Shown piece after piece: positions 26,910-35,400 of a stretch of 64,000 nt of DNA (positions are counted from its first letter, which is position 1; every line of letters begins with the position of its first letter). The stretch covers positions 29,433 to 93,432 of the forward strand of contig CAIXPL010000026.1 of NCBI GenBank assembly GCA_903921325.1, in the 5' to 3' direction. The DNA is from an uncultured Pseudomonadota bacterium (lineage in GTDB: Bacteria; Pseudomonadota; Gammaproteobacteria; Burkholderiales; SG8-39). The translations under genes and the position numbers were made by a program. The notes beneath the pieces were generated by a model that saw only the letters and a program-made list of their open reading frames with translations, was not told the DNA's origin and ran no database searches.

Positions 26910-28064
26910 ATGACCGCCCGAATCCGCCGCGCTGGTGCACACACCATCCTGGGAGGGATCAGTGCCGAGCGTTTCATGCGCGAGCAGTGGCACCGCGAGG
27001 CAATGCTGTTGCGCCAAGTCTGCGCAGAGGCAGGCAGCATTGTGAGCGAGGCGCGCCTGTTTCAGCTGGCGTGCCAGGACGACGTCGAATCACGGCTGGT
27101 CGTGCGCGAAGGCTCGCGCTATTGCCTGGAGCACGGCCCGTTTACGCGCGCCCGCTTGCGCCGCTTGCCCGCGACGCACTGGACTTTGCTGGTGCAGGGT
27201 CTTGATCACCACCAGCCCGAGGCGCGGCGCCTGCGTGACTGCTTCGGCTTCATTCCTCAGGTCCGTCTGGACGATGTGATGGTGAGTCTGGCGGCCCCAG
27301 AGGGGGGCGTAGGGCCGCATTTTGATTCCTACGACGTTTTTCTCGTGCAAGGCCCTGGGCGGCGGCGCTGGCGCTATGGCACGCAGAAAAGACTCGTACT
27401 GGACCCCGACCAGCCACTCAAGATTCTCAGCCGATTCAGCCCCAGTGCCGACCAGATCCTCGAGACCGGAGACATGCTCTATCTGCCGCCACGCTACGCG
27501 CACGACGGTGTGGCGGTTGATCGGTGCATGACCTTCTCGGTGGGCTTTCGCGCCCCCAGCGCGCGTGAAATCGCTCATGGCTTTCTTGATCATCTGGCCG
27601 ATCACCTGGATGAAATGCCGGCATTGGATGAGCGCTTTTCAGATCCCGGGCGAGGCGCAACGGACCATCCGGGGCGCATGCCGGCAGACTTGAACCGCTG
27701 GGTTGCGGGCGCCGTGCGCCAACTGCGCTGGGACGCCCGAACGGTGGCCCATTTTGCCGGACTCCACTTGAGCACTCCGAAGCCCAATGTGATCTTCACC
27801 GCACCGCATGCGGCCCTCAGCGCAGCCGCGTTCCGGCGCCGTGTGCAGCAGTGCGGCATCGTTCTCGATCCACGTTCGATACTTCTCTATGACAACCAGT
27901 CGATCTATCTGAATGGTGTTGCCCACCGCATGTCCGGCAGCGAGCGGGCCTGGATGGTTGCGCTGGCCGATCGCCAACCAACGGGTGCCGCGCCTCGCAC
28001 GCTCTACGAATGGTTATATGCACGTTATTGCGATGGTGAACTAGGCCATGGCACAGCGGCGTAA
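26910..28064 (+). CDS. JmjC/cupin ribosomal oxygenase, RoxA (YcfD)-like
   Basis: A 384-residue 2-oxoglutarate/Fe(II) oxygenase. The JmjC-type cupin core (about 85-220) carries the metal triad: His and Asp in GVGPHFDSYDVFLVQ and the distal His in PPRYAHDGVAVDR. The following helical dimerisation and winged-helix regions match the YcfD/RoxA subfamily in length and order. E. coli YcfD hydroxylates an arginine of ribosomal protein L16, so the same activity is expected here by homology. Start at 26910 follows a purine-rich tract (gcaggagtcac). No other ribosome-related gene is nearby. Confidence 0.88.
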   Translation: MTARIRRAGAHTILGGISAERFMREQWHREAMLLRQVCAEAGSIVSEARLFQLACQDDVESRLVVREGSRYCLEHGPFTRARLRRLPATHWTLLVQGLDHHQPEARRLRDCFGFIPQVRLDDVMVSLAAPEGGVGPHFDSYDVFLVQGPGRRRWRYGTQKRLVLDPDQPLKILSRFSPSADQILETGDMLYLPPRYAHDGVAVDRCMTFSVGFRAPSAREIAHGFLDHLADHLDEMPALDERFSDPGRGATDHPGRMPADLNRWVAGAVRQLRWDARTVAHFAGLHLSTPKPNVIFTAPHAALSAAAFRRRVQQCGIVLDPRSILLYDNQSIYLNGVAHRMSGSERAWMVALADRQPTGAAPRTLYEWLYARYCDGELGHGTAA

Positions 28065-28102
28065 CAATGTGTCGCACGTCGAATAGTCATATAGGCCACT
28101 GT

Positions 28103-28108
28103 TATAAT
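28103..28108 (+). promoter_or_regulatory. Candidate sigma-70 promoter (-10 box) for the small lipoprotein gene
   Basis: A perfect TATAAT hexamer lies 80 bp before the lipoprotein ATG. At an 18-bp distance upstream the hexamer tcgaat (28079-28084) matches the -35 consensus at only three positions, so this would be a -10 driven promoter. The predicted transcript start near 28115 leaves a leader of about 75 nt. Confidence 0.5.
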
Positions 28109-28188
28109 GAGCGACCCTTACCGCCCCCCGCATTCAGAACGGGGCGTTCAGGTCCGTTGCACCACCTCTTTGACATGGGATTCCCAGA

Positions 28189-28461
28189 ATGAAATCGACC
28201 GTACTCGCCGCCGCCTTCCTCATTTCACTCGGCCTGGCTGCTTGCAGCAAGGACGCGCCCCCTCCTGCACCAGCGCCTGCGCCCGCTGCCGCCGCTCCTG
28301 CTCCGGCCACCGACGCAACCGCCCCGGCGACTGACGCTGCCAAACCAGCCGATGCAATGGCTCCGGCGACCGATGCTGCCAAGCCCGCTGACGCGATGGC
28401 TAAACCCGCTGATGCGATGGCCCCGGCTGCTGATGCCAATAAAGATGCAATGAAGAAGTAA
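28189..28461 (+). CDS. Small Ala/Pro-rich lipoprotein
   Basis: A 90-residue predicted lipoprotein: signal peptide MKSTVLAAAFLISLGLAACS with lipobox LAAC and lipidated Cys19. The mature part is almost entirely Ala, Pro, Asp, Thr and Lys, with imperfect repeats of an Ala-Lys-Pro-Ala-Asp-Ala-Met unit, and ends in a basic tail. It has no recognisable domain. It could be a spacer-like envelope lipoprotein; no enzymatic role is suggested. Ser2 of the mature form favours outer-membrane sorting. The repeats are encoded by related DNA repeats. It has its own probable promoter with a perfect -10 box, and ends before a strong hairpin. Confidence 0.8.
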   Translation: MKSTVLAAAFLISLGLAACSKDAPPPAPAPAPAAAAPAPATDATAPATDAAKPADAMAPATDAAKPADAMAKPADAMAPAADANKDAMKK

Positions 28462-28473
28462 GCAGATGTAACC

Positions 28474-28514
28474 AGTCGCGCCGTGCTGAATGACTGTGCC
28501 GGCACGGCGTGACT
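28474..28514. terminator. Bidirectional hairpin terminator
   Basis: A 13-bp stem with one G-T wobble: 28474-28486 pairs with 28502-28514, core cgccgtgc / gcacggcg, loop of 15 bases. It lies exactly between the ends of the convergent lipoprotein (+) and MBL-hydrolase (-) genes and overlaps the latter's stop codon. No clear T-run on either side, so efficiency is uncertain. Confidence 0.5.
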
Positions 28515-29280
28515 AGCGCACCTCGCGCCAAGCCAGTCCTGTTTTCTGATCGGCAACACCGATCCAGCCAGGTTGGCATCCAATCACCCCTGCCAAGGCG
28601 CTCTGCGCAAGGGTCGGTGAATTGTTTGATGCACTGAGGTGGGCGGCCACCAGGTGTTGCAGCCGCGAATGATCGATGGACGCCAGCAACTGCGCCGCCT
28701 GCCGATTGCTCAGGTGACCCAAGGGGCCGCCGACTCTCCGTTTGAGCCACTCCGGGTAGCCACCCTGCTCGAGCATGTCCAGGTCATGATTGCACTCAAG
28801 CACCAGCGCATCGACCCCGCTCAGGCAGGCGCTGATGTGCGCAGTCGGTGCTCCCGTGTCCGTGAGGACCCCGAGGCGACGTTGACCATCGGAGAACACG
28901 AATTGAACCGGTTCGCGCGCATCATGGGGCACCGGCATCGGCACAATCTGCAAGTTGCTGATTGAAAATTCGACATGACTGTCGATCAGTTCGATCGCCA
29001 GCGCAGCCGCATCCAATGCGGCAGCGCGCTGCGTACCCCAGGTGGCATAGACCTTGGTGCCATGGCGCTGCGCAAATGCAAGCACCCCACCGACGTGATC
29101 CTGATGCTCGTGGGTGACCACAATCGCCTGGATGTCACCCGGTTGCAATCCGAGTTGGGCGAGCCGCGTCTCAGTCTGACGCACCCCTAGCCCGCAATCG
29201 AGCATCACGCGGGTTGCCCCGCACTCAACCACCAGTGCATTACCACCACTACCGCTTGCCAGCGAAGCGAACCTGAGCAT
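28513..29280 (-). CDS. MBL-fold metallo-hydrolase (YycJ/WalJ-like)
   Basis: A 255-residue metallo-beta-lactamase-fold hydrolase. It begins LRFASLASGSGGNALVVE, typical of the YycJ group, and carries the dinuclear metal motif THEHQDHVGG with further ligands in DTG and LECNHDLDML. Relatives include 5'-3' exonuclease-like proteins; actual substrate in proteobacteria is not established. It lies downstream of dapA and bamC on the same strand, 34 bp after bamC, an arrangement I have seen as usual in Burkholderiales, so the three likely form an operon. Confidence 0.9.
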   Translation of the reverse strand: MLRFASLASGSGGNALVVECGATRVMLDCGLGVRQTETRLAQLGLQPGDIQAIVVTHEHQDHVGGVLAFAQRHGTKVYATWGTQRAAALDAAALAIELIDSHVEFSISNLQIVPMPVPHDAREPVQFVFSDGQRRLGVLTDTGAPTAHISACLSGVDALVLECNHDLDMLEQGGYPEWLKRRVGGPLGHLSNRQAAQLLASIDHSRLQHLVAAHLSASNNSPTLAQSALAGVIGCQPGWIGVADQKTGLAWREVR

Positions 29281-29314
29281 TACGCAGGCAGCGGTCGAGG
29301 CGCGTTGATCAAGC

Positions 29315-30487
29315 CTATTTCAATTGCTCGTAGAGCAGCGCAACGATGCGCCGCGCGGTGGCAGCCGTGGCGTTTGCATCCGCTGTCTTGGCCTCTTTAC
29401 TCACAACCCTTACTTCGGTGCCCTGGTCGCCGCGGCTGATCAACTGAATGTGAAACTGCTCGCTCGCTGCCTTGGGATCGGAACGCCAGAATGCCAAAGA
29501 GGACAGGAATCCTTTGTTTTTCTGTGCCTCTTCATCGAGTGCCGGATCGAGGTAGCGCACAAAATAATCCGCGTTGGCGCGATCACGATCTTCCACCGAA
29601 AAACCAGCCCGATCGAGCACCAATCCAACCCGGCGCCAGGCACGATCGAGTGGCTCATTGACCATCAGAGCCGCGACGCCAGCGTTGTCTTTGAGAATTT
29701 GCGCACGGTCCGAGCCAACGACGGCGCCCTCGGCCACCACCGCCTGTACCTTGGCCTCCGTCGCACCCAGCTGCAACATCAGGCGCCGCAAGAACTCGAT
29801 TTCAAGCGACGGGTCATTGGGCCGGGGCTGCCAGATCGTCTGCCCTTCATTGCCCAGATTGGTGGTGGTGAGGGTCTCCACCATGCCGCGATGGCTAAAA
29901 AACACCTCGCTGGTCGCCGGGTCATCGCCGCGCTCCAGGCGCACCCGAAACATGTCGCGCTCGCCCGTGGAGTAAATCGAATCGAGATAGCGGCCCAGCA
30001 AATCACGAATCAGGCCCGAGGGAAGCTTGGCCCGGTTCTCTGCCCAGTCGGTTTGCATGATGCCGGTCTCCGGCGACTCGACCTTCAGCAAGAACCCGTT
30101 GGTCTGCCAGAACTCACGCACCACGGGCCACAGCTTTTCCACTGGAATCGGCACCACCAGCCAGCGCTCGGAGCCCGCGCGTGCCATATGCAAGGGTCCG
30201 AACTCGGGCAGCACCACCGGTTCGTTAGGGTCAACCCGCGGGGTCACCGCGCCCTGGGCGCTGGTGGAAGCGGTTGCGCTATTCGGGCGACCGGCAGTGG
30301 GGCTCTCTGGTACCTGATAACGATCGTCGCGCCCTGGCCGGGTGAGATCAGGCGGTATTTCCAGTGACGGGCCGGGCGCGAGATCCTTTGATTTGTACTC
30401 AGGGGTCTTGGGGCCCGAACTCAGGCATCCGCCCAAGGCAGCCGCCGCCAGTAGCACCGCGGCGCGCTTCATAGACACCTTGATCAT
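29315..30487 (-). CDS. bamC: Outer membrane protein assembly factor BamC
   Basis: A 390-residue lipoprotein of the BAM complex that inserts outer-membrane proteins. The signal peptide ends in lipobox LGGC with Cys21. The unstructured N-terminal region that binds BamD follows (Pro-rich, with [11 protein letters not shown]), then two helix-grip domains (about 110-230 and 265-385), with [20 protein letters not shown] opening the first. It overlaps the end of dapA by 4 bp, the well-known dapA-bamC linkage, so translation is coupled. Confidence 0.93.
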   Translation of the reverse strand: MIKVSMKRAAVLLAAAALGGCLSSGPKTPEYKSKDLAPGPSLEIPPDLTRPGRDDRYQVPESPTAGRPNSATASTSAQGAVTPRVDPNEPVVLPEFGPLHMARAGSERWLVVPIPVEKLWPVVREFWQTNGFLLKVESPETGIMQTDWAENRAKLPSGLIRDLLGRYLDSIYSTGERDMFRVRLERGDDPATSEVFFSHRGMVETLTTTNLGNEGQTIWQPRPNDPSLEIEFLRRLMLQLGATEAKVQAVVAEGAVVGSDRAQILKDNAGVAALMVNEPLDRAWRRVGLVLDRAGFSVEDRDRANADYFVRYLDPALDEEAQKNKGFLSSLAFWRSDPKAASEQFHIQLISRGDQGTEVRVVSKEAKTADANATAATARRIVALLYEQLK

Positions 30488-31416
30488 GCCGAGCGTCCTT
30501 CAACGACACGCAACGTGGCACCCGCGGTAACCCCGACACCGGCCTGGCGCATGGCCTCGCGCACCGTGTCGTAGTACTGCGAAGCAAGCGGGGTGAGCGG
30601 CAGTCGAATGCCATTCTCAATCAAACCCAGTTCGGCCACGGCCCATTTCACCGTAATCGGATTGGCCTCGACAAAGAGTCGCGTGTGCAATCCGAGCAAG
30701 CGATCGTTGATCTGCCGCGCGCGCGCAATGTCGCCAGCAGCTGCTGCTGCACACAATTCGCTCATGGCCCGTGGTGCCACGTTGCTTGTGACCGAGATCA
30801 CGCCGTGCGCCCCAAGCAGTATCAGGGCAAGGGCGGTCGCATCATCCCCGCTATAGAGCCGAAAACCGGCTGGCAGACGGCGCAGCAGGTCTGTACCACG
30901 CTCGATATTGCCGGTGGCGTCCTTCAGTCCGACGATATTGGGTACCTCGGCCAGTCGCACAGCGGTGTCATTGTGCAGATCGGCCACCGTACGGCCGGGC
31001 ACGTTGTACAGAATCATTGGCAGATCGACCCGTTCGGCTATCGCGCGAAAGTGCCGGTACAGCCCTTCCTGGCTTGGCTTGTTGTAATAGGGCACGACGG
31101 ACAGGCACGCCTGCGCCCCCGCCTTCTTGGCCGACTCGGTGAGTTCAATCGCCTCTGCCGTCGAATTGGCCCCGGTGCCGGCAATGATCGGAATGCGACC
31201 CGCGGCATGCTCGACCGCCACCCGGATCAGGTGCTTGTGCTCATCAAAATCAACCGTGGGCGACTCGCCGGTGGTACCGACCACAACGATGCCGTCCGTG
31301 CCTTCGGCGATATGCCAGTCAATCAGCGCACGAAAGCGGGCCAGATCGAGCCGGCCATCTTCAAACATCGGCGTGACGATCGCCACGATGCTGCCACGGG
31401 GAAGCGAATGAGCCAT
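30484..31416 (-). CDS. dapA: 4-hydroxy-tetrahydrodipicolinate synthase
   Basis: A 310-residue class I aldolase that condenses pyruvate and aspartate semialdehyde at the entry to lysine and diaminopimelate synthesis. Motifs: GTTGESPTV near residues 45-53 (pyruvate binding), ILYNVPGRT with the catalytic Tyr, and GLKDATGN with the Schiff-base Lys. The C-terminal half has the usual [14 protein letters not shown]. Length is slightly over the 290 residues typical of E. coli DapA. It heads the dapA-bamC-MBL group. Upstream lie 170 bp without a gene, presumably holding its promoter, though I see no convincing -35/-10 pair. Confidence 0.96.
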   Translation of the reverse strand: MAHSLPRGSIVAIVTPMFEDGRLDLARFRALIDWHIAEGTDGIVVVGTTGESPTVDFDEHKHLIRVAVEHAAGRIPIIAGTGANSTAEAIELTESAKKAGAQACLSVVPYYNKPSQEGLYRHFRAIAERVDLPMILYNVPGRTVADLHNDTAVRLAEVPNIVGLKDATGNIERGTDLLRRLPAGFRLYSGDDATALALILLGAHGVISVTSNVAPRAMSELCAAAAAGDIARARQINDRLLGLHTRLFVEANPITVKWAVAELGLIENGIRLPLTPLASQYYDTVREAMRQAGVGVTAGATLRVVEGRSA

Positions 31417-31586
31417 TGGGCCCTCCAGGAATGAGCGCGGCGCATGGCACCGAAGCCACAGGCGCCTGGCATGCCAACGAAAGGCATTACAGCGCGTTGC
31501 GCAGTTTAATGGATTTGGGCACCCACCATCATCGGAAGTTCCAATTCTCCTGCACCGACACGCTTTGCATCATGTGCGCAGCGGGC

Positions 31587-31799
31587 TCACGAGCACAGCA
31601 TCAGGCTTGAGAGTTCGAGCAGCATGTTTGGACTCAGCCAGGCATCAAAAGCCACGGCCAGAATAAGTGCAAGCACGACCAGCCCCGCGACAGTCCACCC
31701 GCGCGACCATTGCCGCGCGTCCTGCGGCAATGGCCCGACATCACCCACCGCGCTGATCGCGGGTGCATCAACTGTAGAGGGTGGCAGCAAAGTCGGCAT
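31587..31799 (-). CDS. Small single-helix membrane protein, function unknown
   Basis: A 70-residue reading frame with a polar N-terminal half and one strong transmembrane helix (about residues 34-52, VAGLVVLALILAVAFDAWL), ending FDAWLSPNMLLELSSLMLCS. The helix plus a short hydrophobic C-terminus ending in Cys-Ser reads like a real protein, not an antisense shadow, since no gene lies opposite. The ATG at 31799 precedes it; the frame is open further but would enter the divergent FAH gene. It is divergent from that gene with 85 bp between starts. I cannot name a function. Confidence 0.6.
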   Translation of the reverse strand: MPTLLPPSTVDAPAISAVGDVGPLPQDARQWSRGWTVAGLVVLALILAVAFDAWLSPNMLLELSSLMLCS

Positions 31800-31884
31800 C
31801 CGATCATTGTAGTGCCTGCGGGCGACACGAGGGGGAGCGCCCGGAGTACACTGCGGCCTCCGAAAATCAAGTGGAGGCTCCCCG

Positions 31885-32820
31885 GTGAAGATCCTGTATT
31901 TTGATGATTTCAAGCTCGGCATCCTGAAAGGTGACCGCGTAGTCGATGTGTCGGCTGTGGTGAAAGACATTCCCCATACCGGCCCGCACAATCTGATCAA
32001 TGGCCTGATCGAGCGCTTTGCCGAGTACCGGCCGAAGATCGAAGCCGCTGTCGCCGCCGCCGAAGGCGTCCCGCTTGCGTCGGTGCGCATTCGTCCGCCG
32101 CTGCCCAAACCGGGCAATATCGATTGCATGGCAGTGAACTACATGGAAGACGGCACGTTGAAGGAGCCCGCTCCGATCAATGCCTTCCACAAGTCACCCA
32201 ACGCGGTGATCGGTCAGGGCGACACCATGGTGCTGCCCGATGTCCCGGCCACCATTTTTGAGGGTGAAGCCGAGCTGGCCCTGGTGATCGGCAAGCACGC
32301 CTCGAACGTGGCGGCAGCCGATGCGATGAGCTATATCTTCGGATATGTGAATTTCATCGACGGTTCGGCGCGCGGACTGCCCCCGGCCGGCAACACCTTC
32401 TATCAGATGAAATCGCGGCAAACCTTCGCGCCAATGGGCCCGTTCCTGGTCACCGCTGACGAAGTGGCCGATCCGCAGAATCTGCAAGTGCGCCTGTGGA
32501 ACAACGGCGTGCTGAAGCAGAACTTCAATACCAGCGATATGGCGCACAAGATCCCGCGCTGCATCGAGTGGGTGAGTTCAATCCATGATCTGTCGCCTGG
32601 CGACGTGATCCCCACCGGCACCAACCACCGCGGCCTCAATTCGTTCCAGGATGGCGACACCGTGGAGCTGGAAGTCGAAGGCATGGGCCGCCTGATGATC
32701 AAGATTCGCGATGATCTGAAGCGCACCTGGGCGCGCGAGACGCGGCTTGAGCGCGCAGAGAAGAATCTGCAGCCAGTTACCACGCCGCAGCTCACCGGCA
32801 AGTACGCCGCCAAAGCGTAA
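31885..32820 (+). CDS. Fumarylacetoacetate hydrolase family protein
   Basis: A 311-residue FAH-fold hydrolase or isomerase. It has the metal-binding acidic residues in FEGEAELALVIGK (Glu-x-Glu), a downstream Asp in FIDGSARGL, and GTNHRGLNSFQDGDTVELE near the C-terminus, where FAH enzymes have a TGTP-like loop; the loop here reads IPTGTNHRGL. An N-terminal domain (about 1-75) is present as in 2-hydroxyhepta-2,4-diene-1,7-dioate isomerase-type members. The exact substrate is unknown. The GTG start at 31885 is supported by GGAGG 7 bp upstream (31873-31877). It is followed by a strong hairpin terminator. Confidence 0.9.
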   Translation: MKILYFDDFKLGILKGDRVVDVSAVVKDIPHTGPHNLINGLIERFAEYRPKIEAAVAAAEGVPLASVRIRPPLPKPGNIDCMAVNYMEDGTLKEPAPINAFHKSPNAVIGQGDTMVLPDVPATIFEGEAELALVIGKHASNVAAADAMSYIFGYVNFIDGSARGLPPAGNTFYQMKSRQTFAPMGPFLVTADEVADPQNLQVRLWNNGVLKQNFNTSDMAHKIPRCIEWVSSIHDLSPGDVIPTGTNHRGLNSFQDGDTVELEVEGMGRLMIKIRDDLKRTWARETRLERAEKNLQPVTTPQLTGKYAAKA

Positions 32821-32826
32821 GCAACA

Positions 32827-32856
32827 AGCGCGGCCCGGCAGCGGGCCGCGCTGTTT
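32827..32856. terminator. Strong hairpin terminator after the FAH-family gene
   Basis: A perfect 11-bp GC-rich stem (agcgcggcccg at 32827-32837 with cgggccgcgct at 32842-32852) and a 4-base loop, followed by gttt. It lies between convergent genes ending at 32820 (+) and 32855 (-), and could act in both directions. Confidence 0.75.
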
Positions 32857-33934
32857 AGCGCACCAAAGCAATCGCCTGATCGTAGTAGTTCAAATCGACG
32901 TAGCGCTCCGGGCCGGGGGCCACCCCGCCCCACTGCCCTTCGATGTCTGCGCGCAGAGCGAGCACATTGCGCAGTCCTGCCTGATCGATGGAGCAGTCGC
33001 GTGACAAACCGTGACCCGGCATCATCAGATCGCGATAGGTCAGATCGGCAATGCGAGAATCGAGCTTGAGTTCGCGCTTGAGCACCTCAATCACCCGGTC
33101 GTGCTGCGCCGGGTCCATCGCCGCTCGGCAGCCCTCGATGTAGGCCGCCAGATAGCGCACAAGCAACGCTGAGTGCGTCCGCGCCCAGGCGCGCTGCAAA
33201 AAGACACCGCCAGCCTGGTAGGGACCGTACAGATCGATGGTGCGCCCAAGGCTTTTGGCACCGCGATCCCGCGCTATGAAATTCCACGGCGGATTCAGCA
33301 GCGTCGCTGCGCCATTGGCCGTCTCAAACGCACGCGTGCGCGCCTCGGAGCCGCCGATCGGATAGAGCGTGTAGTCACGACCGGCGATGAGACCGACATC
33401 CTTCAACATCTTGCGCCCGATCAGTGCATAGGCCGTAGTGGGCGCATCGACCACATAGACACGGTTACGCAGGTCAGCCAGACGATTGATCTCGGGCAGC
33501 ACCAGCAATTCATTGAGGCCACCGTCGCCACCGGCGACGATCACCACATCCTGGTGGGCGCCTTCGACCATGGCGATGGCGTTGTCGATGGCCGCGTGGG
33601 CGATTTCAAAGCGCCCGTTGGCAAGACCATCGCGTTGCGCATCCGAACTGGGGGTGAACTGCAACTCGGTTTGTATCCCGCGCCGGGCAAACGCACCGGT
33701 TTCGATCGCCATGTAAATCGGGGCATTGCTTGCACCGCGAAAGACGTTGACACGCACGGTTTCAAGCCCGGTTGCGGCGACCGCCATGCCCGTTCCTTTC
33801 TCGCCAGCAGACCCCGCCGGCATCGCGCAGCCTTGCAGCAGGGCCAGCACACACGCCGTGGTGGTGAAGACTGCCACGCTGAACGCGGGCGTGGTCGCCC
33901 GACGCGCGAACATTGTCAAAATACGATTGCTCAT
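32855..33934 (-). CDS. Orphan NitT/TauT-type ABC substrate-binding lipoprotein
   Basis: A 359-residue periplasmic binding protein of the SsuA/THI5-like group. The long signal peptide ends in lipobox LLQGC with Cys36, so it should be a lipoprotein. The mature fold has the usual VNVFRGASNAPIYMAIETG, the FARRGIQTELQFTPSSDAQRD strand-helix and LANGRFEIAHAAIDNAIAMV. Related proteins bind sulfonates, nitrate or pyrimidines. No permease or ATPase gene of this class lies in the window, so it must borrow a transporter encoded elsewhere or act alone. Ligand unknown. Confidence 0.85.
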   Translation of the reverse strand: MSNRILTMFARRATTPAFSVAVFTTTACVLALLQGCAMPAGSAGEKGTGMAVAATGLETVRVNVFRGASNAPIYMAIETGAFARRGIQTELQFTPSSDAQRDGLANGRFEIAHAAIDNAIAMVEGAHQDVVIVAGGDGGLNELLVLPEINRLADLRNRVYVVDAPTTAYALIGRKMLKDVGLIAGRDYTLYPIGGSEARTRAFETANGAATLLNPPWNFIARDRGAKSLGRTIDLYGPYQAGGVFLQRAWARTHSALLVRYLAAYIEGCRAAMDPAQHDRVIEVLKRELKLDSRIADLTYRDLMMPGHGLSRDCSIDQAGLRNVLALRADIEGQWGGVAPGPERYVDLNYYDQAIALVR

Positions 33935-34030
33935 GCTCTCCCCTCACCTTTTGGTTTTCGCGTCGTGATCATAACGCGGGGTTACCGGACGTCGATTGAA
34001 TCCTTTTGGGTGCCGGTCACCCTGGCTTGT

Positions 34031-34036
34031 TAGAAT
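34031..34036 (+). promoter_or_regulatory. Candidate -10 box for the tRNA-Arg gene
   Basis: TAGAAT lies so that transcription would begin two or three bases before the mature tRNA 5' end. No good -35 hexamer is visible at 16-18 bp upstream, so the assignment rests on position and the -10 match. Confidence 0.35.
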
Positions 34037-34045
34037 CGCACCCCA

Positions 34046-34120
34046 CTCGCCGTAGCACAATGGATAGTGCACATGCCTCCTAAGCGTGGGATTCAGGTTC
34101 GATTCCTGACGGCGGGACCA
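34046..34120 (+). tRNA. tRNA-Arg (anticodon CCT)
   Basis: A complete cloverleaf of 75 nt including an encoded CCA end. The 7-bp acceptor stem pairs ctcgccg (34046-34052) with cggcggg (34110-34116), with one T-G wobble. The D stem is gcac/gtgc, the anticodon stem catgc/gcgtg with loop ctcctaa, giving anticodon CCT for the rare arginine codon AGG. The T arm is tcagg-ttcgatt-cctga. A TAGAAT hexamer at 34031-34036, ten bases before the gene, fits a -10 box. No other tRNA lies near. Confidence 0.95.
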
Positions 34121-34298
34121 AGCCACGCAGGCGGCGGGGCATGATCATCATCCAGTCAAGCCTGACCAGGGCACTACGGGCATGTGCCGGTCGCTCGCTC
34201 AGGGGTGGCTTGCGCACGCCTTGAGATATCATAGAAACAGCGCGACACAGCGCCGAATCGCACTCCCCACCCGCTTTTCACTGCCAACCCGCCGATCG

Positions 34299-34835
34299 AT
34301 GAATTTCTGTTCCAGTTGCGCCCAGCCGGTTACCTGGCAGGTTCCTGAAGGCGACAGCCGTCCGCGCCATGTGTGCGTAAGTTGCGGCACTGTGCATTAC
34401 CAGAATCCCAAGATGGTGGTGGGTACGATACCGGTGTGGGGTGACCAGGTGCTGCTGTGCCGTCGCGCGATCAATCCACGCCATGGCTTCTGGACACTGC
34501 CAGCCGGCTTCATGGAAAACGGCGAATCGACCGCGCAGGCCGGTGCCAGGGAAACCCTGGAGGAAGCCAATGCGCGCATCGAGCTTCTGGATCTGTACAC
34601 GCTCTATTCGATTGTTCAGGTCGATCAGGTGCATTTCTACTATCGGGCGCGACTGCTCGATCTGGATTTTTCACCCGGGGTAGAGAGTCTTGAGGTGGCC
34701 CTTTTCCATGAGCAAGACATCCCCTGGGACACGCTTGCCTTTCGTACCGTGTCAGTCACGTTGAAGCATTTCTTCGAAGACCGTGCGCGTGGACATTTCC
34801 CCCTGCATACCGGGGTCTTGCCGCCGCTGCGCTAG
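34299..34835 (+). CDS. NUDIX hydrolase with N-terminal zinc ribbon
   Basis: A 178-residue protein. Two CxxC pairs near the start (CSSC and CVSC) form a zinc-ribbon, as in the NudC-related/YjaD-like NUDIX group, followed by the hydrolase domain. The Nudix box GFMENGESTAQAGARETLEE keeps the catalytic REx2EE residues, but the usual Gly after EE-x is Asn here. It probably hydrolyses a nucleoside-diphosphate derivative; the substrate is not clear. The ATG at 34299 begins just before the zinc ribbon; an upstream extension to 34182 is not conserved-looking. Confidence 0.88.
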   Translation: MNFCSSCAQPVTWQVPEGDSRPRHVCVSCGTVHYQNPKMVVGTIPVWGDQVLLCRRAINPRHGFWTLPAGFMENGESTAQAGARETLEEANARIELLDLYTLYSIVQVDQVHFYYRARLLDLDFSPGVESLEVALFHEQDIPWDTLAFRTVSVTLKHFFEDRARGHFPLHTGVLPPLR

Positions 34836-34926
34836 TATCGGCCCCACACAAGCGACGGGCGCATTTGCGCGCACCTCGTCACCCACACCGCAGCGGCCAC
34901 CGACACGGGCACAAAACCCGACCCGG

Positions 34927-35400
34927 TCAGGACTGCGCTGTCTGTGCGGCCGCGCGTCGCTCGCGATTCAGGCGCGCGCGTTCAATGGCACCCTGAACGA
35001 TCTGCGCCGGATCGATTGCGCGTGCCACCTGCGCCATCCTTGCCTGCCGATGCGCCCGCGCTTCATGCCGCGCAAGTGCCCGTTCAGCCTGCTCGGCGCC
35101 CCAGGCGCTCAATGGCGCGACCGGTTCCAACACGATGCAGTCCACCGGACACGGCGGCACGCATAGCGCACAGCCGGTACACCATGCCTCGACTACGCTG
35201 TGCATGCGGCGGGCGGCACCCACGATGGCATCGACCGGACAGGCCTTGATGCACAACGTGCAACCGATACAGTCTGCCTCGTTGATACGTGCGGCCCGGT
35301 AGACTCCCACCGACTCATCGGTCACGCCAGGACGCTCGCCGCGAGAGTCTGACTCGCCGCTGCGCTCGGCACGATAAGTCACTGTCGACGCATCGATCAT
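34927..35400 (-). CDS. RnfB-like ferredoxin lacking the N-terminal Fe-S domain
   Basis: A 157-residue iron-sulfur protein with two [4Fe-4S] motifs back to back: [18 protein letters not shown] (about residues 44-61) and [15 protein letters not shown] (about 74-88). Spacing and flanks (the [12 protein letters not shown] link) match the ferredoxin part of RnfB, a subunit of the ion-pumping Rnf complex. RnfB normally begins with a membrane helix or a domain carrying another cluster (C-x2-C-x4-C-x16-C type). Here the N-terminus is 40 polar residues with neither, and a stop codon blocks any longer frame. The charged C-terminal tail is Ala/Arg-rich. Its ATG overlaps the bpt stop by 4 bp. No other rnf genes are in the window. 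Confidence 0.85.
   Translation of the reverse strand: MIDASTVTYRAERSGESDSRGERPGVTDESVGVYRAARINEADCIGCTLCIKACPVDAIVGAARRMHSVVEAWCTGCALCVPPCPVDCIVLEPVAPLSAWGAEQAERALARHEARAHRQARMAQVARAIDPAQIVQGAIERARLNRERRAAAQTAQS

Noticed and set aside
31441..31490. A 22-bp tandem repeat before dapA
   Set aside because: Two segments beginning ggcgc look alike but match at only about 14 of 22 positions, which is not convincing beside the other arrays.
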